Source of the DNA: Karalla daura
Taxonomy: Eukaryota > Chordata > Actinopteri > Chaetodontiformes > Leiognathidae
NCBI GenBank assembly: GCA_029224185.1
Contig: CM055196.1
Span: 7,734,427-7,798,426 of the forward strand
Reading direction: 5' to 3'
Length of the DNA: 64,000 nucleotides
Shown here: positions 31,731-45,525 of the stretch, in pieces
How positions within the stretch are numbered: the stretch's first letter is position 1
Layout of the letters: each line of letters starts with the position of its first letter
Made by a program: the position numbers and the translations under genes
The notes under the pieces: model-generated
Database searches by the model: none
The model's input: only the letters and a program-made list of their open reading frames with translations
What the model was told of the DNA's origin: nothing

Positions 31731-32310
31731 AACCTAATTGAGGCATCCCTTCAGTTTAGTTCCATTTTGCCTAACAAAAAAAGAAAATCCAGCAAATGGT
31801 ACTCATGGATTTTTGAGTGATTTGTGGCCTTCGCAGTCAGCCTCCAAACGGGAAGATAAAAAGAGAGAATTCGCTCATGACACGGGGTTGAGCTGGAATC
31901 TTCAAAGGTAAGCATCTTTATTGACATACATCTTCTGCTCACTGCAGCTCTACACTTCCAGGCAGGCCCTGGAATGCCATAATGAAGCATTTAGCACGTA
32001 TTTATTTGACTTTTTCCAGAGATTTCTGGGAATTGTGAAAGCGTTTACACTTTTACAACAAATGGACTTCATTTGGTAGAGAGGCCTATTGTTAGGGCCC
32101 GTGGGCTGATACATTGTGTAGGGGTCCGGTTGAGGGAGCTGGGGGGTCCTCAGCTCTATGTGTTGTGTTTTGCTGCTGTGCTGTGCCGTGCTGTCCTCAC
32201 CACGGCTCCAGCTGGAGGATGTTCTCCCTGCGTGCAGCTGGTTCCTTTCACCGCATTGGCTCTAGGTGAACGCACGCAGCTGATTTCACTTGATCGGCAG
32301 CTGGGTCTGA

Positions 32311-32312
32311 AA

Positions 32313-32384
<72 letters not shown>

Positions 32385-35300
32385 TGCTCTTGGTCATCTT
32401 GTCAGGGTGAGAGACAGTGGAGCAGTCGTTTAGACATCACGTAACACCGACATCTAAATAACTGTCAGATCTGTTAGAGACTATCAACGATGATGCCTGT
32501 CTTTACAGCAGGAATGAAAAAAAAAACGGTCTTGGTTTTGGTCTCTAATTTCCAGGACAAGTAACATTTGTCTAAAGTATATCATAGCTTCTAAGGTATG
32601 TATAATCAACTGTGAGGATGGGCCAGCTTAGCCGTTGGTTTCAGTTGCACAGTCCCCCCCCACCACCCCATCCCCCGCCTGCCTCCTTCCACCTCTGCCC
32701 ATTTTTGGTGAAGCAGAGAGCCAGGCTTCAGTCAAGATAAGCAGCAGAACAGTTTGTGAGCCTCACAGTGAGACCATCATGTCACCAAGTCTACGGCGGT
32801 GGCCGTTTACGAGGATCCAAAATACATAAAACAAACACAAATAAAATAAATACAGAAATAAAGTTGTAGGGTGAGAGGTTGGTAAACCCACTGCTGTATT
32901 TTGGGATCACAGTTAAGTCTAACACAGTCTCCTCCTATATGAGGGACTGGCTGTGTGTGTCTTGTATTGTGGGGCATGGTGATGTATGACGCTCCAGGGT
33001 CCAACAGCCCGACTTCCAACTACTAATTCCTGTGTTGTTGTTGTTCCCTTGTGTTTTTTTAATTATGGCCACGACAGGGACTGGGTCGAAGCCAAAAAAA
33101 AAAAAAAACAGCAAAAAAAAACCATATCTGGTTGCGGGCCACGCTGGCAGGGTTACATGTTGTTTTCTGGACTAAATTTAGAAACAATAATCAATCAGCC
33201 CGAACCATCTGGGCCGGTCGAGTTTGGTGCAAACCGACTAATGAGAACTTGGATGGAGCCTGCGGTTTCAGTCTCTCTGAGCACTGGGTCAATGTGTCAT
33301 CTGTCAGCTGGTCTCAAATCAGCGCTGCTTTGTGCCGAGGTCAGGCAGGCCACAGGCATGAGTGCGTACGTGGTTTATTGTTGCTCCCACAGCCTGCCTC
33401 CACTCTCCGCTCTCTCCACCGGCGAATGTGCTTTACTTTTACTTTTACCCCCCCCCCCCAAAGTGTTGGGAAACGCCACAGAGCGCACGCCGACTGCGCT
33501 CCTTACCCAGCGCCATACTGGCGCTCGCAAGCCCGATGAGCTGTTATCTTTTAATGGCGAGATCACGAGCCGCGAGGCCTGATTCCTCTTTTCATGCGAT
33601 GATACGATGCGATAACGCGGCCCGGAGATGGTGGGGGAACGTCGTCCCAGCACGCACGGATGGCAGCTTGACAAGTGGAGCAACCGATTCCAACTGAAAA
33701 CGCCAACCATCACTGATAACCCACACGCCAGTCACGAGACGCATTTTGAAGCCGCATCAATCTTGAGCAGCTGTCATCCGCCCGGGACACAAATCTCTCA
33801 GCTCTCTCAGCGGGTGGCGTGTGATCCGCGGGCACGACATGCCAATAAATCAGCGATAAAGCCATAAAGTTATTGTGCGGGTGCAGAGGTGGGAGGAATC
33901 GCAACAGAGCCACCCTGCTTTGACATCATCCCCACCTGGGCGGTGACTTTGGAAATCTGGATAGCAACGTTTTCGATCCCGAGAGCGAGGAAATGTGTTT
34001 TTGCAAACTGCTCTTGCACAATAACGGTATTAGTATAAAAAGTCAGCTCTGCGAAAAGGATTTTATTTTGCGATGCCTCCGAGCATATTTCCTTCTGCGA
34101 TGTTGTTCTCGGGCTGCTCACGACATGCCGGAAAACCGAGGCACCGCTCCGTTTGCGCGCCGCGCAGCTGCCTTGTTGTGATCTTAACGAGACTTGAGAG
34201 GCTGCAGTTGTCACCGGCGCGGCGTAGCCGAGGCTGGCGGAGGAGCTGGTTTCGCAGCCATTTGGCCGTAAAACGTGAGTCGGAGGGATCGCTATATTTA
34301 TTACAATTCCTGGGGGTGAAACAGAATCTCTGGAGCGCGCGTTCCAGCCAATAGCGGTCGAGGCGTGATTGTTCGCACGGAAAAGCGACAGACGCGATTG
34401 TGTAACGAATGAGGGGAGAAAAGAGGCAGCTCCGAGCGGGAGAGATGGAGCTGGAACAACCTCGGCACCCCTCGCTTCCCGCGGGTGCATCCTCCTCCGT
34501 TGCAGGAAAAGAAAAAAAAAAAAGGAAAAAAGAAAAAAGGTACAACGTTGTAGCGGTGCAGCACTGCGCATGTTTTCACACTGAAAAGTTGAGACAAGTT
34601 CAACTTGGCGCCCGCTGAGGTGCCAGAATCGCTGATTGGAGACTCGCACCTGCTGTGACCAAACCATTGAAAACAACTGAGAAAAAAAAAAAAAAAAAAG
34701 CCCCGTGGTGCTTTGGAAAAGCGTCAGCCTCGCCATGAATTGCGCTAATCACATTACTGGATGTCATCGGTTTTCACGAGCCGGGCGTGGGGAGGAGGAG
34801 GAGGAGGAGGAGGAGGAGGAGGAGGCAACCTGAATCAGGCCTTTGAAGCCAGAAAGTTGTGTTCTGACAGTTTTCACACTTAATGGTTCCCATGTTTCCC
34901 TCTTAAAACTTTTGTTTTCCCTGAACCTGAAAAGCCCCCCCGCTGCGCACGGAGCTTGTGTGTGGCTTGGCTGTCGGTGTGGCTGCGTGCTCGTGTGTTT
35001 GGGTGCCCGCGCCGAGCAAACCGCGCGTGTGTGTGTGTGTGTGTGTGGCACATATCAGCGCTATGGTCCAACTGGAGGCCGTTCAGGAAAAAAAACCCAG
35101 AAAAACAAAGACAGAAACAAGCGGCCTGGGTTTCAAACCGCTACCTCCTAGTTCGACAGGGTTTTTCTCGTCGACGCTCTGAAAGGAAACGTTATCGTAA
35201 TTGTTGCAGCGCGGCGACTTTACGAGATGAATCCGCTTTATTGGAGCCGCCTTGTTTTTCTAATTTATCACGTCATATCTGCTTCATTTCAAACACGACT

Positions 35301-38300
35301 CGTCGCTTTGATCTGCACAGATTGGTTGATCATGAGCCAGCAGTTGGGCTTTTTTTTAGGTATTTTTTCACTGCTTGTAAAAAATGACTGCAATCGGATC
35401 ACATAATAATGGATGCCCCCCCCCCCCCCCCCCCCCCTCTACGTAATACTACTATTGGCTAATCAGTTTGTTATTACGTTTTGATTAATGCTGGAAAATG
35501 TAAGCTGCGAGTGTCAGCAAATAAGAGTCTTCAGAAACACCTGAAACAACAGCTGAGACAACGTGACACTGAAACAAATATTACACTTGAACCATCTGTC
35601 GACAGATGGACAGTGGACCTTCCTCAGAGCCGGGCTTTCTCTTCCTCCTAGCTCCTTCACCGGTGTTGTAACCTCTGAGTCACTGGGTCTGACTCCATCT
35701 TGGGAACCTGGACTCTAAAGGTCAACGTGGTTTCCTCCCATCACTCCCGTGATTGACTGGGTGTGACCGGGTGTGACTGTAACAGTGGCAGCCTAACACG
35801 TACCGCACATGGCAGCTTCACTTTGCTCCAGCTGCAATCGTGTGGTCTCGGGCTGAGGTTATAAACACCTGAAGGCTCACTTGAAAAAGTCGCACATCGT
35901 ACGCCGTACCGACTGTATTCTTGGCAGTGCCGGATGCTCTGCAGAGCCTAACAACCTGCGTAATGGGTTTATCCTTCACCTGACACGGGTCCTGTCACGT
36001 GGCCAGTCTGGGAAGTCACGTAAGGAAAATGCTGCTCACAGCGTGATGTCATGCACCGGGGTCGACAATAATGAAACACCGGCAGAGGCCGGGCGCCTGG
36101 CGTGAGCAGGAGCGTAAACATCTCTTCAGTGGAGAGGGGAAGGGTACGGTTTTAGTTTTCCTTTCAAAGAAATAACTCCTGTGCACCACCTGCGGCCCGA
36201 AGAGAAATGGATGCTGGCCCCCTGGCCTCCTGAATCCAGCTCGATACGATTTTTTTTCTTCGCGCTGATTGTCGCTGCAACATTTGAGACGCGTGTGACT
36301 AAACCAAAACAGCGTCCCGTGTCTCAGCCGATACGCCTCACCGCAATTGCTTCAGCAATGGATGCCGCCTGCCAGACGTGGACTGCCAGCACACATGTGG
36401 CCGAGTCATCTGATATCACAATCAGTGGCCGGATGTCGACAGTCAGCATTCATTTCGCCGTAAATATGTGGGAGTCGACTCTGAAGCACCTTCGGGAACA
36501 TCTCTCTCTGTCCATCGTTGTGATGTAGCTTGAATGTTTGTCTCCTCCTTAAGTCAGTCTGGATGAAAGCGTATGCTAAGGAGGAAGGCCAGGTCCCTCT
36601 TTGTTACTGTGCAGACGCACACGCACGCACACACACACGCACACACACACACACACACACGCACGCACACTTCCTTGGAGGTGTTTGTCCCCGTCCAATT
36701 ACCTCTCTCAGATCTTCAGATCCAGCCTGATTACCAGCAAACAGGATGCGCGGAGCGGGCGCGCGGCTTTCAGGAAGCAATCAAGCCCTCTGCAGATGGC
36801 TCTTTGTGTGTGACCTGCTTGATTATTGTGAGACATGACTCACATAAACTGCCCCATAAAACACCCCCCAAATCTCTGGGAAACAACACTTTCTAACCAA
36901 ATAAAAGTTCACACCGAGTGAACTTAACAGCGTCGGCACGGGAGGGGGGGAGTCAAATGATAAGGCAGTGGAAAAGTGAACCCTGGGTGACGGGCTCTGA
37001 ATCCCGACTTTCTCCTCATCCTCGATAAATCTGAGTGTCTTGTGTTTGGAGTTTGGTTTTATCTGACCGGCGTTATTGCTGCTGTCACGGTGAAATCCAA
37101 GTTGTTGTTGTTGTTGTTGAGCGTTGCCATGTTCGGCGCGGGGGCTTTGTCCCAAAACCAAACCAAAACAATACGGAGGGTTAATGCCTATGTCAGAGTA
37201 TTTACCCGGGGACCCTGGAAACATAGATATGCCCGTGTCCTGTTTGCTGTTGACACTGTGCAGTGCGGTTGCCGTGCTACTGGAGCAGTGTTGCTGGGGG
37301 GGGGGGGCCCGGGACTCGAGAGCATATCCTGCTCCAGTGTGCGAGAACGTGTTTAAGTGTTAGGTGTTATCAGAAAATAAAACGTGCCAAAAGGTTTTGG
37401 CACATTAAACAGTGTGCCCGCGCCCTCCCCGGAATACACGGCCCCGGGTTCATTGCGCTCCGGTTCGCTCGTTAGCTCGGACTTATGTAGATTTAGGGGT
37501 ACGCAGCAGGACCATCGTATGAACTGGCTTAGCGTTGAAGGAGCAGGCTTGTCGACGTTTGCTCCACGGCTCTACCTCTGCGAATATTGGGAGGGTATCG
37601 ATAGTGGCCTAAATACGAAGCAGGCGCCAGGGATTGAAATGTCCATGTCTCCACTTTAATGACTGTCACATCCACGTTCCCCATGAGGCTGTGATTGTGT
37701 GTGAGACGGCTTAAGGTCTATGAGATCAAACGCTCTGGTTTAGGTATTCCTGGTTCCCTCTATCGCCCCCTTGTGGTCAAAATTCCCGTGTTCACACTTT
37801 TCCGTGCAAGAAGGACCAGGGTTCAACTACCGAGGCATGTAAAGGTTGATTCAAGACTCTGTGTGTTGCTGTAGAATATTTTTCAGTGCGTTGCTCCATA
37901 ACGTCTTTTAACCTGCATGGCAAGTTGTGACCATTTAGTTTTACCAACAGCGGCAAGACTGATGCATCTTGAAACAACAATTCTGGAAAAAGCTTGGTGT
38001 GCAGGAGGAGGATTGATATTTGTGGCCATTGTATGTGTGTGTGTGTGCGTGTGTGTGTGTTCCAGACAGAGGTGTGTTAATCCCTGCTCGGGCAGGAGTT
38101 CAAGAGGGGTTAATATGTGTTGTAAGACGTGCGCTGGATTTTTACTCCCATCTGCATTCCATGATCTCCCGCCCTTCCCCGCCCCTGACTGACTGCTGTT
38201 CATTACTGGCAGAGGATTAACTGCAACTCTTACTTCCCATGGCCGCCATCGCTCCGGCCTGGGACTCTGGATCTCTGGACAAACTGCTCGGGCGAACAGT

Positions 38301-41300
38301 GGTGCCATCTCGTCTCTATCGGCTTGCCGGTTCAGCATGCAATAAGGTGGTGGATATGAATGTGGATGTTTGAGTGCAAGTCAAGATGACACCTGCTCAT
38401 GTTGTCAAAGCCACATTTCTGTGCAGTCCAACTTTCAAACACATCACCAGCTTGGAATGACTCTTTTTTTCTTTCTTTTTTTACGGAGGTCTCAGAAATG
38501 CCAGATTCAGAGTGATATCCGACAACGCGTTCGCCGCAAACCGTAGATCTGCAGAATAAAAAAAAAGCACCCCTCCCTGGCCTCCACACCCACGCCTCGT
38601 TGCATAAGAGCCACTCAAACGCCACTCGGCGGGTGTAAGTTACGGCCCGGATCGTCACACGTGCTGCAACCTTTTTGACATCTGTCCGCCCGCCACATGC
38701 AGCCGAGGCTGCAGTTTCCGTGGCGTGCGCTTGCAGGTGCACGTCCCGATGCACCGGGGCTTCCTGTCCGCCATGGAAAAACAGTTTGAGGGGACTCACT
38801 GTGCGCCTGCCAGACTGCTGCTACACTAATTACAGTCGATGTGTGCGGGGAGCGTCGCCGTGTTTCGGGTTCGAAATCCCCACATCCTCCGCAAGGAAGC
38901 CACGGCTTTCTGAGGCTCTGGTTAAAACCTCGACAAAAACCTTTTGCACGGAGTTTCCTCGGCTCTGCGTCCACGCTCGCCCCTCCTCAGGGCTATGTGT
39001 TTTACTCTTCGCGATTGTCTGTATATTCCCCCCGACCGCAGTTGCGGGGGTTGTTTATTGGGATCTGTCCGTTTCTGAGTACATTCCTGTGCAGGTAATT
39101 GCCAATCCAAACAAGAGAAGTGGATTAATGGTCAATTCCTAGCATGCGGGCTGGAGGGCTCGCATGCTCGTAAAGGGCCGTGGACGGCTGAGAAAGGTGT
39201 TTACCGTGTGCGGTGTTTAGTCTGTGTGTGGCTGGCGCTGCTTGCGGTGCCATGTGTTGCTATGTTGTGTTTGTTGTGGGCGTGTTGGCAGAGCTATGCA
39301 CGGTGACTAAGGTGAAAAGCACTCGCGGATGCTCTGGAAAACACATCAGCGCGGAGGTGAGGTGCAGCAGCCTCGCCTGGCAGCGTGTCGCATTGCTGAG
39401 GGATTCGTTTAGTGCTTTCAAAGCGCTCGGGCTGCACATCAGTCCGGCTGAGGTGATCTTTCCGTCCGGCTGTTCAGCCCGGAGCACGGAGAGAGAGAGA
39501 AAAAATATCTGGCACTCATTTTTTTTTATACAAATAGCGTAATCATGGTATTTCTTTGCCAGCTGTTTTCCTCCCCTCCAGATTTAGACACAAAACAAAG
39601 AACCTGACGTCATCTCATGTCATTTACACAGCGTGCATGAATCCTGCATCACAACTAGTAGAACCAGCTATGGGATGACACAGGCCTCACACTCTTTCCA
39701 TGGAATCCTTTTCCAGGACTACTAGGAAATTTCCTGTAGCCACACAATATACTAGTGAATCCACCTCATGTTTTAGAGATGTGCCATACAGTTTTTGTAT
39801 TTTTTCCATTTACCCAGATTCCATGATTATTCCACTCTCAGTCCTAGAAGATTTAGAATATGGGCAGTCTATGAGAAATTAGCAGAAATTTACTCAATAC
39901 GCACCTTCCAACTCTGACCCTGTTAACTTGCAAAAAAAAACTCCAGGTTTTCCAGGATGTGTGGGATCCCATAGTCACAGTGCAAAGGGCTGAACAAGTC
40001 AGTAATGAAAATCCAAAGGTTGAACGTATACGTCGGAGACGCACCGTTAAAGACAGGCCAGGTTTAACCCCACCACGTGTGTGATTTGCAGAGGAAGAAG
40101 GTGGTTGCCTCGATCACTGAGGCACCTGTGCAGGACGACGCTGCTGTGCAGAGGGCCCACAAAGCCTGACTGGCCTCGGGGCCTCAGTGACAGCCCGGCC
40201 TGAGGCCCTGCTGGCTCTGGGTCCTTGAAAGGAAGGTCTTCTTCTCCCCTCTGGCTCTGCTCGCCTGAGGATGAGGAAAGCCAGAGCGTAGAGGATGTCA
40301 TCACCAGGCACTGAGTTGGAAACCGGAGTTTTAGCTTTGTTAGGGACTCTGAATTTCCTGCGTGTGTGTGTGTGTGTGTGTTTCATTCTTGTCCTGAGTG
40401 CGAACACTGGAGCATCAATTCCCCGGAGAAGCTCCTGGACTCCTCACATCTGCAGCGGCGGTCAGTGAGCTCTGCTGGCTGAAGGCCTTCACAGAGCTGC
40501 AGCGGCCCGGCTGAAGGTAATGGATAATGTTAAAGCTCGGAGCCAGCTCTGGAAGAGAAAACAGACCCAGCAGAGAAAAGCCATCAAAACAACACATCTT
40601 ACGTCGGCCCAAATGAACCCGTCTGCTAAACAACAGGATCCCGACTCCCCCCTGGATGAGTGCGGCGCTGGAGGAGCGGCTTTTCACTTATCGCTGTTTA
40701 CACGGGCGTGCAGTGCACGCTCCTCTTATTTACAGAGGGTCTGGACGTGGCCACGCTGGCAGCACTGGACCTTGCGTCACCATCGAAGCCTTGACGCTGA
40801 GACCAAACAGGCCAATGGTGGTATCCAGAGAGCCAAACTCCTGCATGATTCTGCCTCCTATTCTGGTCATTGCACCACTGTAGATTTCCTTGTTTTCCCC
40901 AGTCACTGTATATTCTATCTTATCTATATTGTATATATTGTTTTTTTCACAACTCTATAAATATTATGTGGTGCTGCTCTACCAAGGAACATCCCTGTCT
41001 GCTTTGTTCATTTGACTAATAAACAGATTCTGATTCAGTCAGCAAACGTAGTTGAAAGTAAAGTTTATGCATCTTTATATTTTTTATATGGTTATAAGCT
41101 CTATGGGAATGGAATTGCTTTGGGGGGGCCAGCTGTCCAGGTAAGTCTCTGATTGGCATTCACTTCATTGGAGCGCCAAGAATCCAACTGTCAATCAACA
41201 AACTGTATCATTTATAATGAGTTACCGCCCTCTCACCAATTTAAGAGTCTCCTATCGACCTAAAACCTGCACGTAGAGCAGCTTCACAGTGGCACCTCTG

Positions 41301-41815
41301 ACCGGCTGTGTTACTCCAGGGGTCATATAACTCGTACAACCTCTAGAGCGCGTCTTGTATAAATGTGCCTCTGCTGTCGAGACATGCCTGGCTCATGCAC
41401 CGGGCTGTAAACGTATAGTTTCGACGAGGGGGGGGGGGCCGCTGGGAAACGCTCAAACCTACATGAAGTCATGACGCCGCTGCCGAGGAAACAGTGGAAA
41501 AACGTACGTCACAGCCGTCACTGCTGCCAGAGCGCCTGCACGAGCCCTGGCTGCCGCGCCACTCGACTTTATGAGCGTGCCTCCTGACACCCAGGCTGAG
41601 AAACGCACGGCCATAAAAACCTATCTCCGCCTCGGCGTCTTGTACGGCGAGCTACAGCAGTCCGACTTGTTCTGTTTTCCCTCGGGGTCTTTCCCCCCCC
41701 CCTCCAGCCTGGGAGGAGCCATAGAGGAGGGGGGGGCGGGGCGTGATAGGCAGACCGGCTTCTCTCTGAGAGGACCCATCAGCATCAGCTCAGACCAATG
41801 AAACGCGGGCTTCGG
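32311..41815. other. intergenic region between lrp5 and C11orf24
   Basis: No gene recognised. Holds (GA)n at 32311-32377, (GGA)n at 34790-34825, C22 at 35416-35437, (CA)n at 36616-36670, (TG)n at 38033-38060 and an 18-bp perfect palindrome at 35592-35609. The stretch 33900-39500 is moderately GC-rich and unique-looking. Confidence 0.5.
40860..41036 (+). repeat. 3' tail of a degenerate LINE/SINE
   Basis: Ends TTTGACTAATAAACAGATTC then TGATTCAG, the familiar 3' terminus of fish non-LTR retroelements (AATAAA plus ATTCTG repeats). The body is too decayed to name. Confidence 0.5.
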
Positions 41816-41833
41816 TCTACGTTGTCTCTTTTT

Positions 41834-41865
41834 TTTATTATCATCATTGTTTTGATTCTTTTATT
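41834..41865 (-). terminator. candidate distal polyadenylation signals for C11orf24
   Basis: Two AATAAA hexamers on the minus strand (41860-41865 and 41834-41839) lie in an AT-rich block about 3.7 kb downstream of the C11orf24 stop. A nearer AATAAA is at 44150-44155. Which is used cannot be told from sequence. Confidence 0.3.
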
Positions 41866-43447
41866 CTCGGCAAGTAAAAATATCTCTTGAAAGTGCATCT
41901 GTACAATGCTGAGTTGGCACATGGCAGGTGTCTGTTCTGTACTCTGGGCTCACACCGACCACGCGGCCTCGCTCAGAGGACTCCCACTGCTCTCACCGCA
42001 GGACATCGGGATCTGTTTGTTTGTTTTTTGTCTGATGTGAAGCGTCTAACGTGGGCTTTGCTGATGATGTAACTGTTTTCAGGGCGACACAATAATACAT
42101 CTCTGGCGTATGGAAGGAGAGAGAGGCCGCAGTTTGGATCGTTTAACATCCCGACTGAAAATGGAAAGTCTTTGAGGTGAGGAGAAGAGAAAGAAAAAGT
42201 CACTCAGAGGCTTCATCTTCCCCGTCGTGAAACAGGCATTCCTATGCTTTTCACAGTAGGGAACGAAACAACCAATATGGAAGTGGCCGTATACATTTTT
42301 ACCACAAACTCCAGTATTTATCACCTCTAATGTATCTCTCTTCCAGACATGACCTAATGCTAACCGAGTTACGGCTGGAATCCCCAGAAACTGTGGAACA
42401 GCATAGCAACAGTATGATCACAAACCGAGCATCTCTCTGCTTCCTACACTCTTACAAGCAGTCGCTGTTCCCTTCACATCGTTTTCTTCTCTGACGAGAG
42501 CACATACAACACAGACGACAGACCTGTCGCGGATTAACATCAAATTGGGAAGAAAAAATACAAAATAAAGACAAAAATTGGCACGTCAATTACAAAAGAA
42601 ATGGTCAAAAGCATTTCATACGCTGTAGAAACACGATGAGACAAACCTTTCCTCTTCTTTTTTTTTTTTCAAAAAAACGCTTTACTGCATCCGCCCACTG
42701 ATTCTCGTCTCAGTCTCGTTTCGATAATGGCTTTATGTTTCCCTTGGCTTCGTCAATACAATAATGTGCTTCAGTGATCATTTGGCAACGGTCCATCACA
42801 TGGGACCCCGGCCCGCCCAAAACAAAGAAGAAACAAACAAACAAAAAAAACGAACACAAACCGAGAGAAGGGCACTGTGAATCAGTCCATGGACCTGTGG
42901 GATCGATCTCAAGTCTTTGTTCTTGAGACACTGGAACCAGTGGGAACGAGCTCCAGCCCAGCGCCATGAAGTGTTGGGACCACGCAGGGCACCTGTCCAC
43001 AAGCCTCATCACGGGGACGTGGACGCCGCTCAGACCCTGCGTCCCGACCTCACATTCACGCGGACAGCCTGCAGCGCTGTGGCCAACAGACGCGTCGCTC
43101 CGACAGACGCCTCTGTCACGTGCTACAGTATCTCACTCACACTCATTCATCAAAAAAAAAACAATAAATCATCATGAGGATAGAAATATCACAAAATATG
43201 TAGTGCTGCTGGGAATGGCTCTCCGTGAGACATTGAAATGAGCGTATGGCTTAAGGAACGTACATCGAGGCACATGTTAAACTACGTGGACGACGTGGAG
43301 CCGACTCATCGCTGACCGGAACGATCCGACGGCCGCCGGGTGGCCGAGCGTCGAGCAGGAGTACATTCGCGGCGGGCCAAACACACCGAGACCCAAAGCA
43401 GCCCGTGCGGAGGAAGCGCCAAAACGCCCCCAGCGGGGGGGACGAGT

Positions 43448-43492
43448 GTGAAATGAACGGGTGTGAAATGAACGGGTGTGAAATGAACGGGT
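43448..43492 (+). repeat. 15-bp tandem repeat, three copies
   Basis: GTGTGAAATGAACGG repeated three times without change, in the possible C11orf24 3' UTR. Confidence 0.9.
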
Positions 43493-44149
43493 GCGAGACG
43501 GGACGGTGGCGGCGCCGCCACAAAACGTCCAGGAGTCCACGAAATGATTGGAGACGAAAGCATTTCATGAGGAGACGGAGGGCAACCCGCCCCCCCCCCC
43601 ACTCCCACCCCCTCCAAACGCCTCCGTTATCTCAAGAGCGTCTGGACTACGCGGAAAGGCTTCCCACGAGAAGGCTTCGGAGGAGAGACGCAAAACAAAA
43701 CAAAAAACAAGAGAGGCGATCGATGGTTATTTCCACCGGGCCCTCAATCCCAGCTGCATGAAGACGTTCAGCTGCGCTTGTACCCCCCCCACCCCCACAC
43801 CCACCCGAGGTCCTGAGAGAGGAGCCGCTCCGCTCCAGGACCTCCAGGGACGGAGCTCGTCGACTCAGACGCAGGTCTGCTTTCTACGCTCCTCCTCATT
43901 GGACGTCGCTGCCGGGCAAACGGACCGGCGGGCTGAGTGAAACCCAGCACCCCGGAGGAGGCAAATAACAACCCCTGGAAACAGCAGAGGAAGCGTCACT
44001 CTGCCTCTCTCTTTCAGGGGGTTACAGTGTGCGTGTGAGTGTGCGTGTGCGTGTGCGAGTGCGTGTGCGTGTGCGTGTGCGAGACCGGGCCACATCTGGG
44101 GGAACGCGCAGCGGCTCGGGGTCTGACGACGGCTTTCTGCGAAAACACT

Positions 44150-44155
44150 TTTATT
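44150..44155 (-). terminator. candidate proximal polyadenylation signal for C11orf24
   Basis: AATAAA on the minus strand about 1.4 kb below the stop codon, within sequence free of recognised repeats apart from a GT-rich block just upstream. Confidence 0.35.
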
Positions 44156-45350
44156 GACTTTTGATTTACGAGGCCGAGGACGCGGCGGGTCCAGCTCAGA
44201 GCTGCGAAGTCACTCAGGTCGGAGCTTCTTTTTTTTTCTTTCCACCGACATCTACTACCACTGTACTACTGCTGCTGCCGCTGCTGATACGGGCACGACT
44301 GGATTCTCGTTTCTGAGCCGCGACACGTGAAGCCGAGGCACTCCGTCCTTCGCCGAGCTCCGCCTCAGGAGCGAGACCTCTTGCTCAGCTCTATGCAGCC
44401 TGGGAGGCAGCGGGTGAAATCGGGCCAAAACGTCATCACTCACTGGCAACGCTAATCCCTCCGCCGTGCGGGAGGATGAGAACACACAACAAAAACACAA
44501 GAGGTCCGTTTGGTCTGGCTGCTCGGCTTTGCTTGTGTTGTGGTTTCCTAGTAACCACTGGCAACGGTGATGTCAGGCCGGCCTCACACACACACACACA
44601 CACACACACAGACGCACACGCACGCACGCCCTGGAGCTGCGGCACTGCAGCCAGGTCACCCGGGCGAGGAGAGGTGGAAGTGGCAGCACCTGGAAAAAAG
44701 ATTGGAATGGAGGGCTGGGAGGTGCAGCTCAGCTCAAATATCGATTTGGGGAAAAACTCAGTGCCATCGCATTGAAAACAATGAGGCTGATGTTCCAACG
44801 TCAGACCCGGTTCTTGTTCTCACAGTAAACGCCCTGGCCGGTAAACGTTAGATTACTAATCCTTGTTTTTTTCTTTTATCATCTTGAGGATGAGCGCCCC
44901 TTTCAGACACGGTATTTACAGAGCTTCTTTGGTCCTTACCAGGGCTGGGACTGTGTAAATGGAATGAACAAAAACATTCGCTGGAATGTAAGGAAAAGTG
45001 CATCGAGCTACATGGCTTCAACTTAAACGTGTGGAAAAGTGACGGCCCCGGGCCCCGGGCCCTAACTGAGCACCAGGCTACGGTGCGTCTACATTCAACT
45101 GAAACCGATTGAAATGATTCACTTTTTTTTGTTTTTTCAGTCAAACTGTGAGGGGGGAAAAAACAGAAGAAGAAGTAGAAGAAGAAGAAAGAAACTCATT
45201 TTCTGAACTTATGGCCGTCTCCTGACCGGTCCAGCCTGGAGACTCTTTGCATTAAAGCAAAGCCACACACACACATAACTGGACACACCGTCCAGGTAAA
45301 CTCTGTATGCTGCTCGACCTCCGGCCGAGCTCCTCACATTCAACCAATCA

Positions 45351-45419
45351 GAGAGAGAGAGAGACAGAGAGAGAGACAGAGAGCGAGACAGAGAGAGAGA
45401 CAGAGAGAGAGAGAGAGAC
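45351..45419. repeat. imperfect (GA)n with ACAGAG interruptions
   Basis: GAGAGACAGAGAGAGAGACA-type array just downstream of the C11orf24 stop, in its 3' UTR. Confidence 0.9.
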
Positions 45420-45525
45420 GCTGGAAAGAGCAAAGCGTGGCGAGACAGGCCGGCGGCCGCTCTGGGGTCAGTTCAGCGGGCCGGCGGCCATGTTTCCGCC
45501 CCCACCCCCGTGGCCCCGCCCCCCC

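Noticed and set aside
33870..34736. 288-codon minus-strand frame, the longest outside C11orf24
   Set aside because: Runs through A/T homopolymers (Phe runs), matches no family I know, and has no plausible start or splice context.
43448..43492. CRISPR-like spaced repeat
   Set aside because: Three head-to-tail 15-bp units with no spacers in a eukaryotic genome; a simple tandem repeat.
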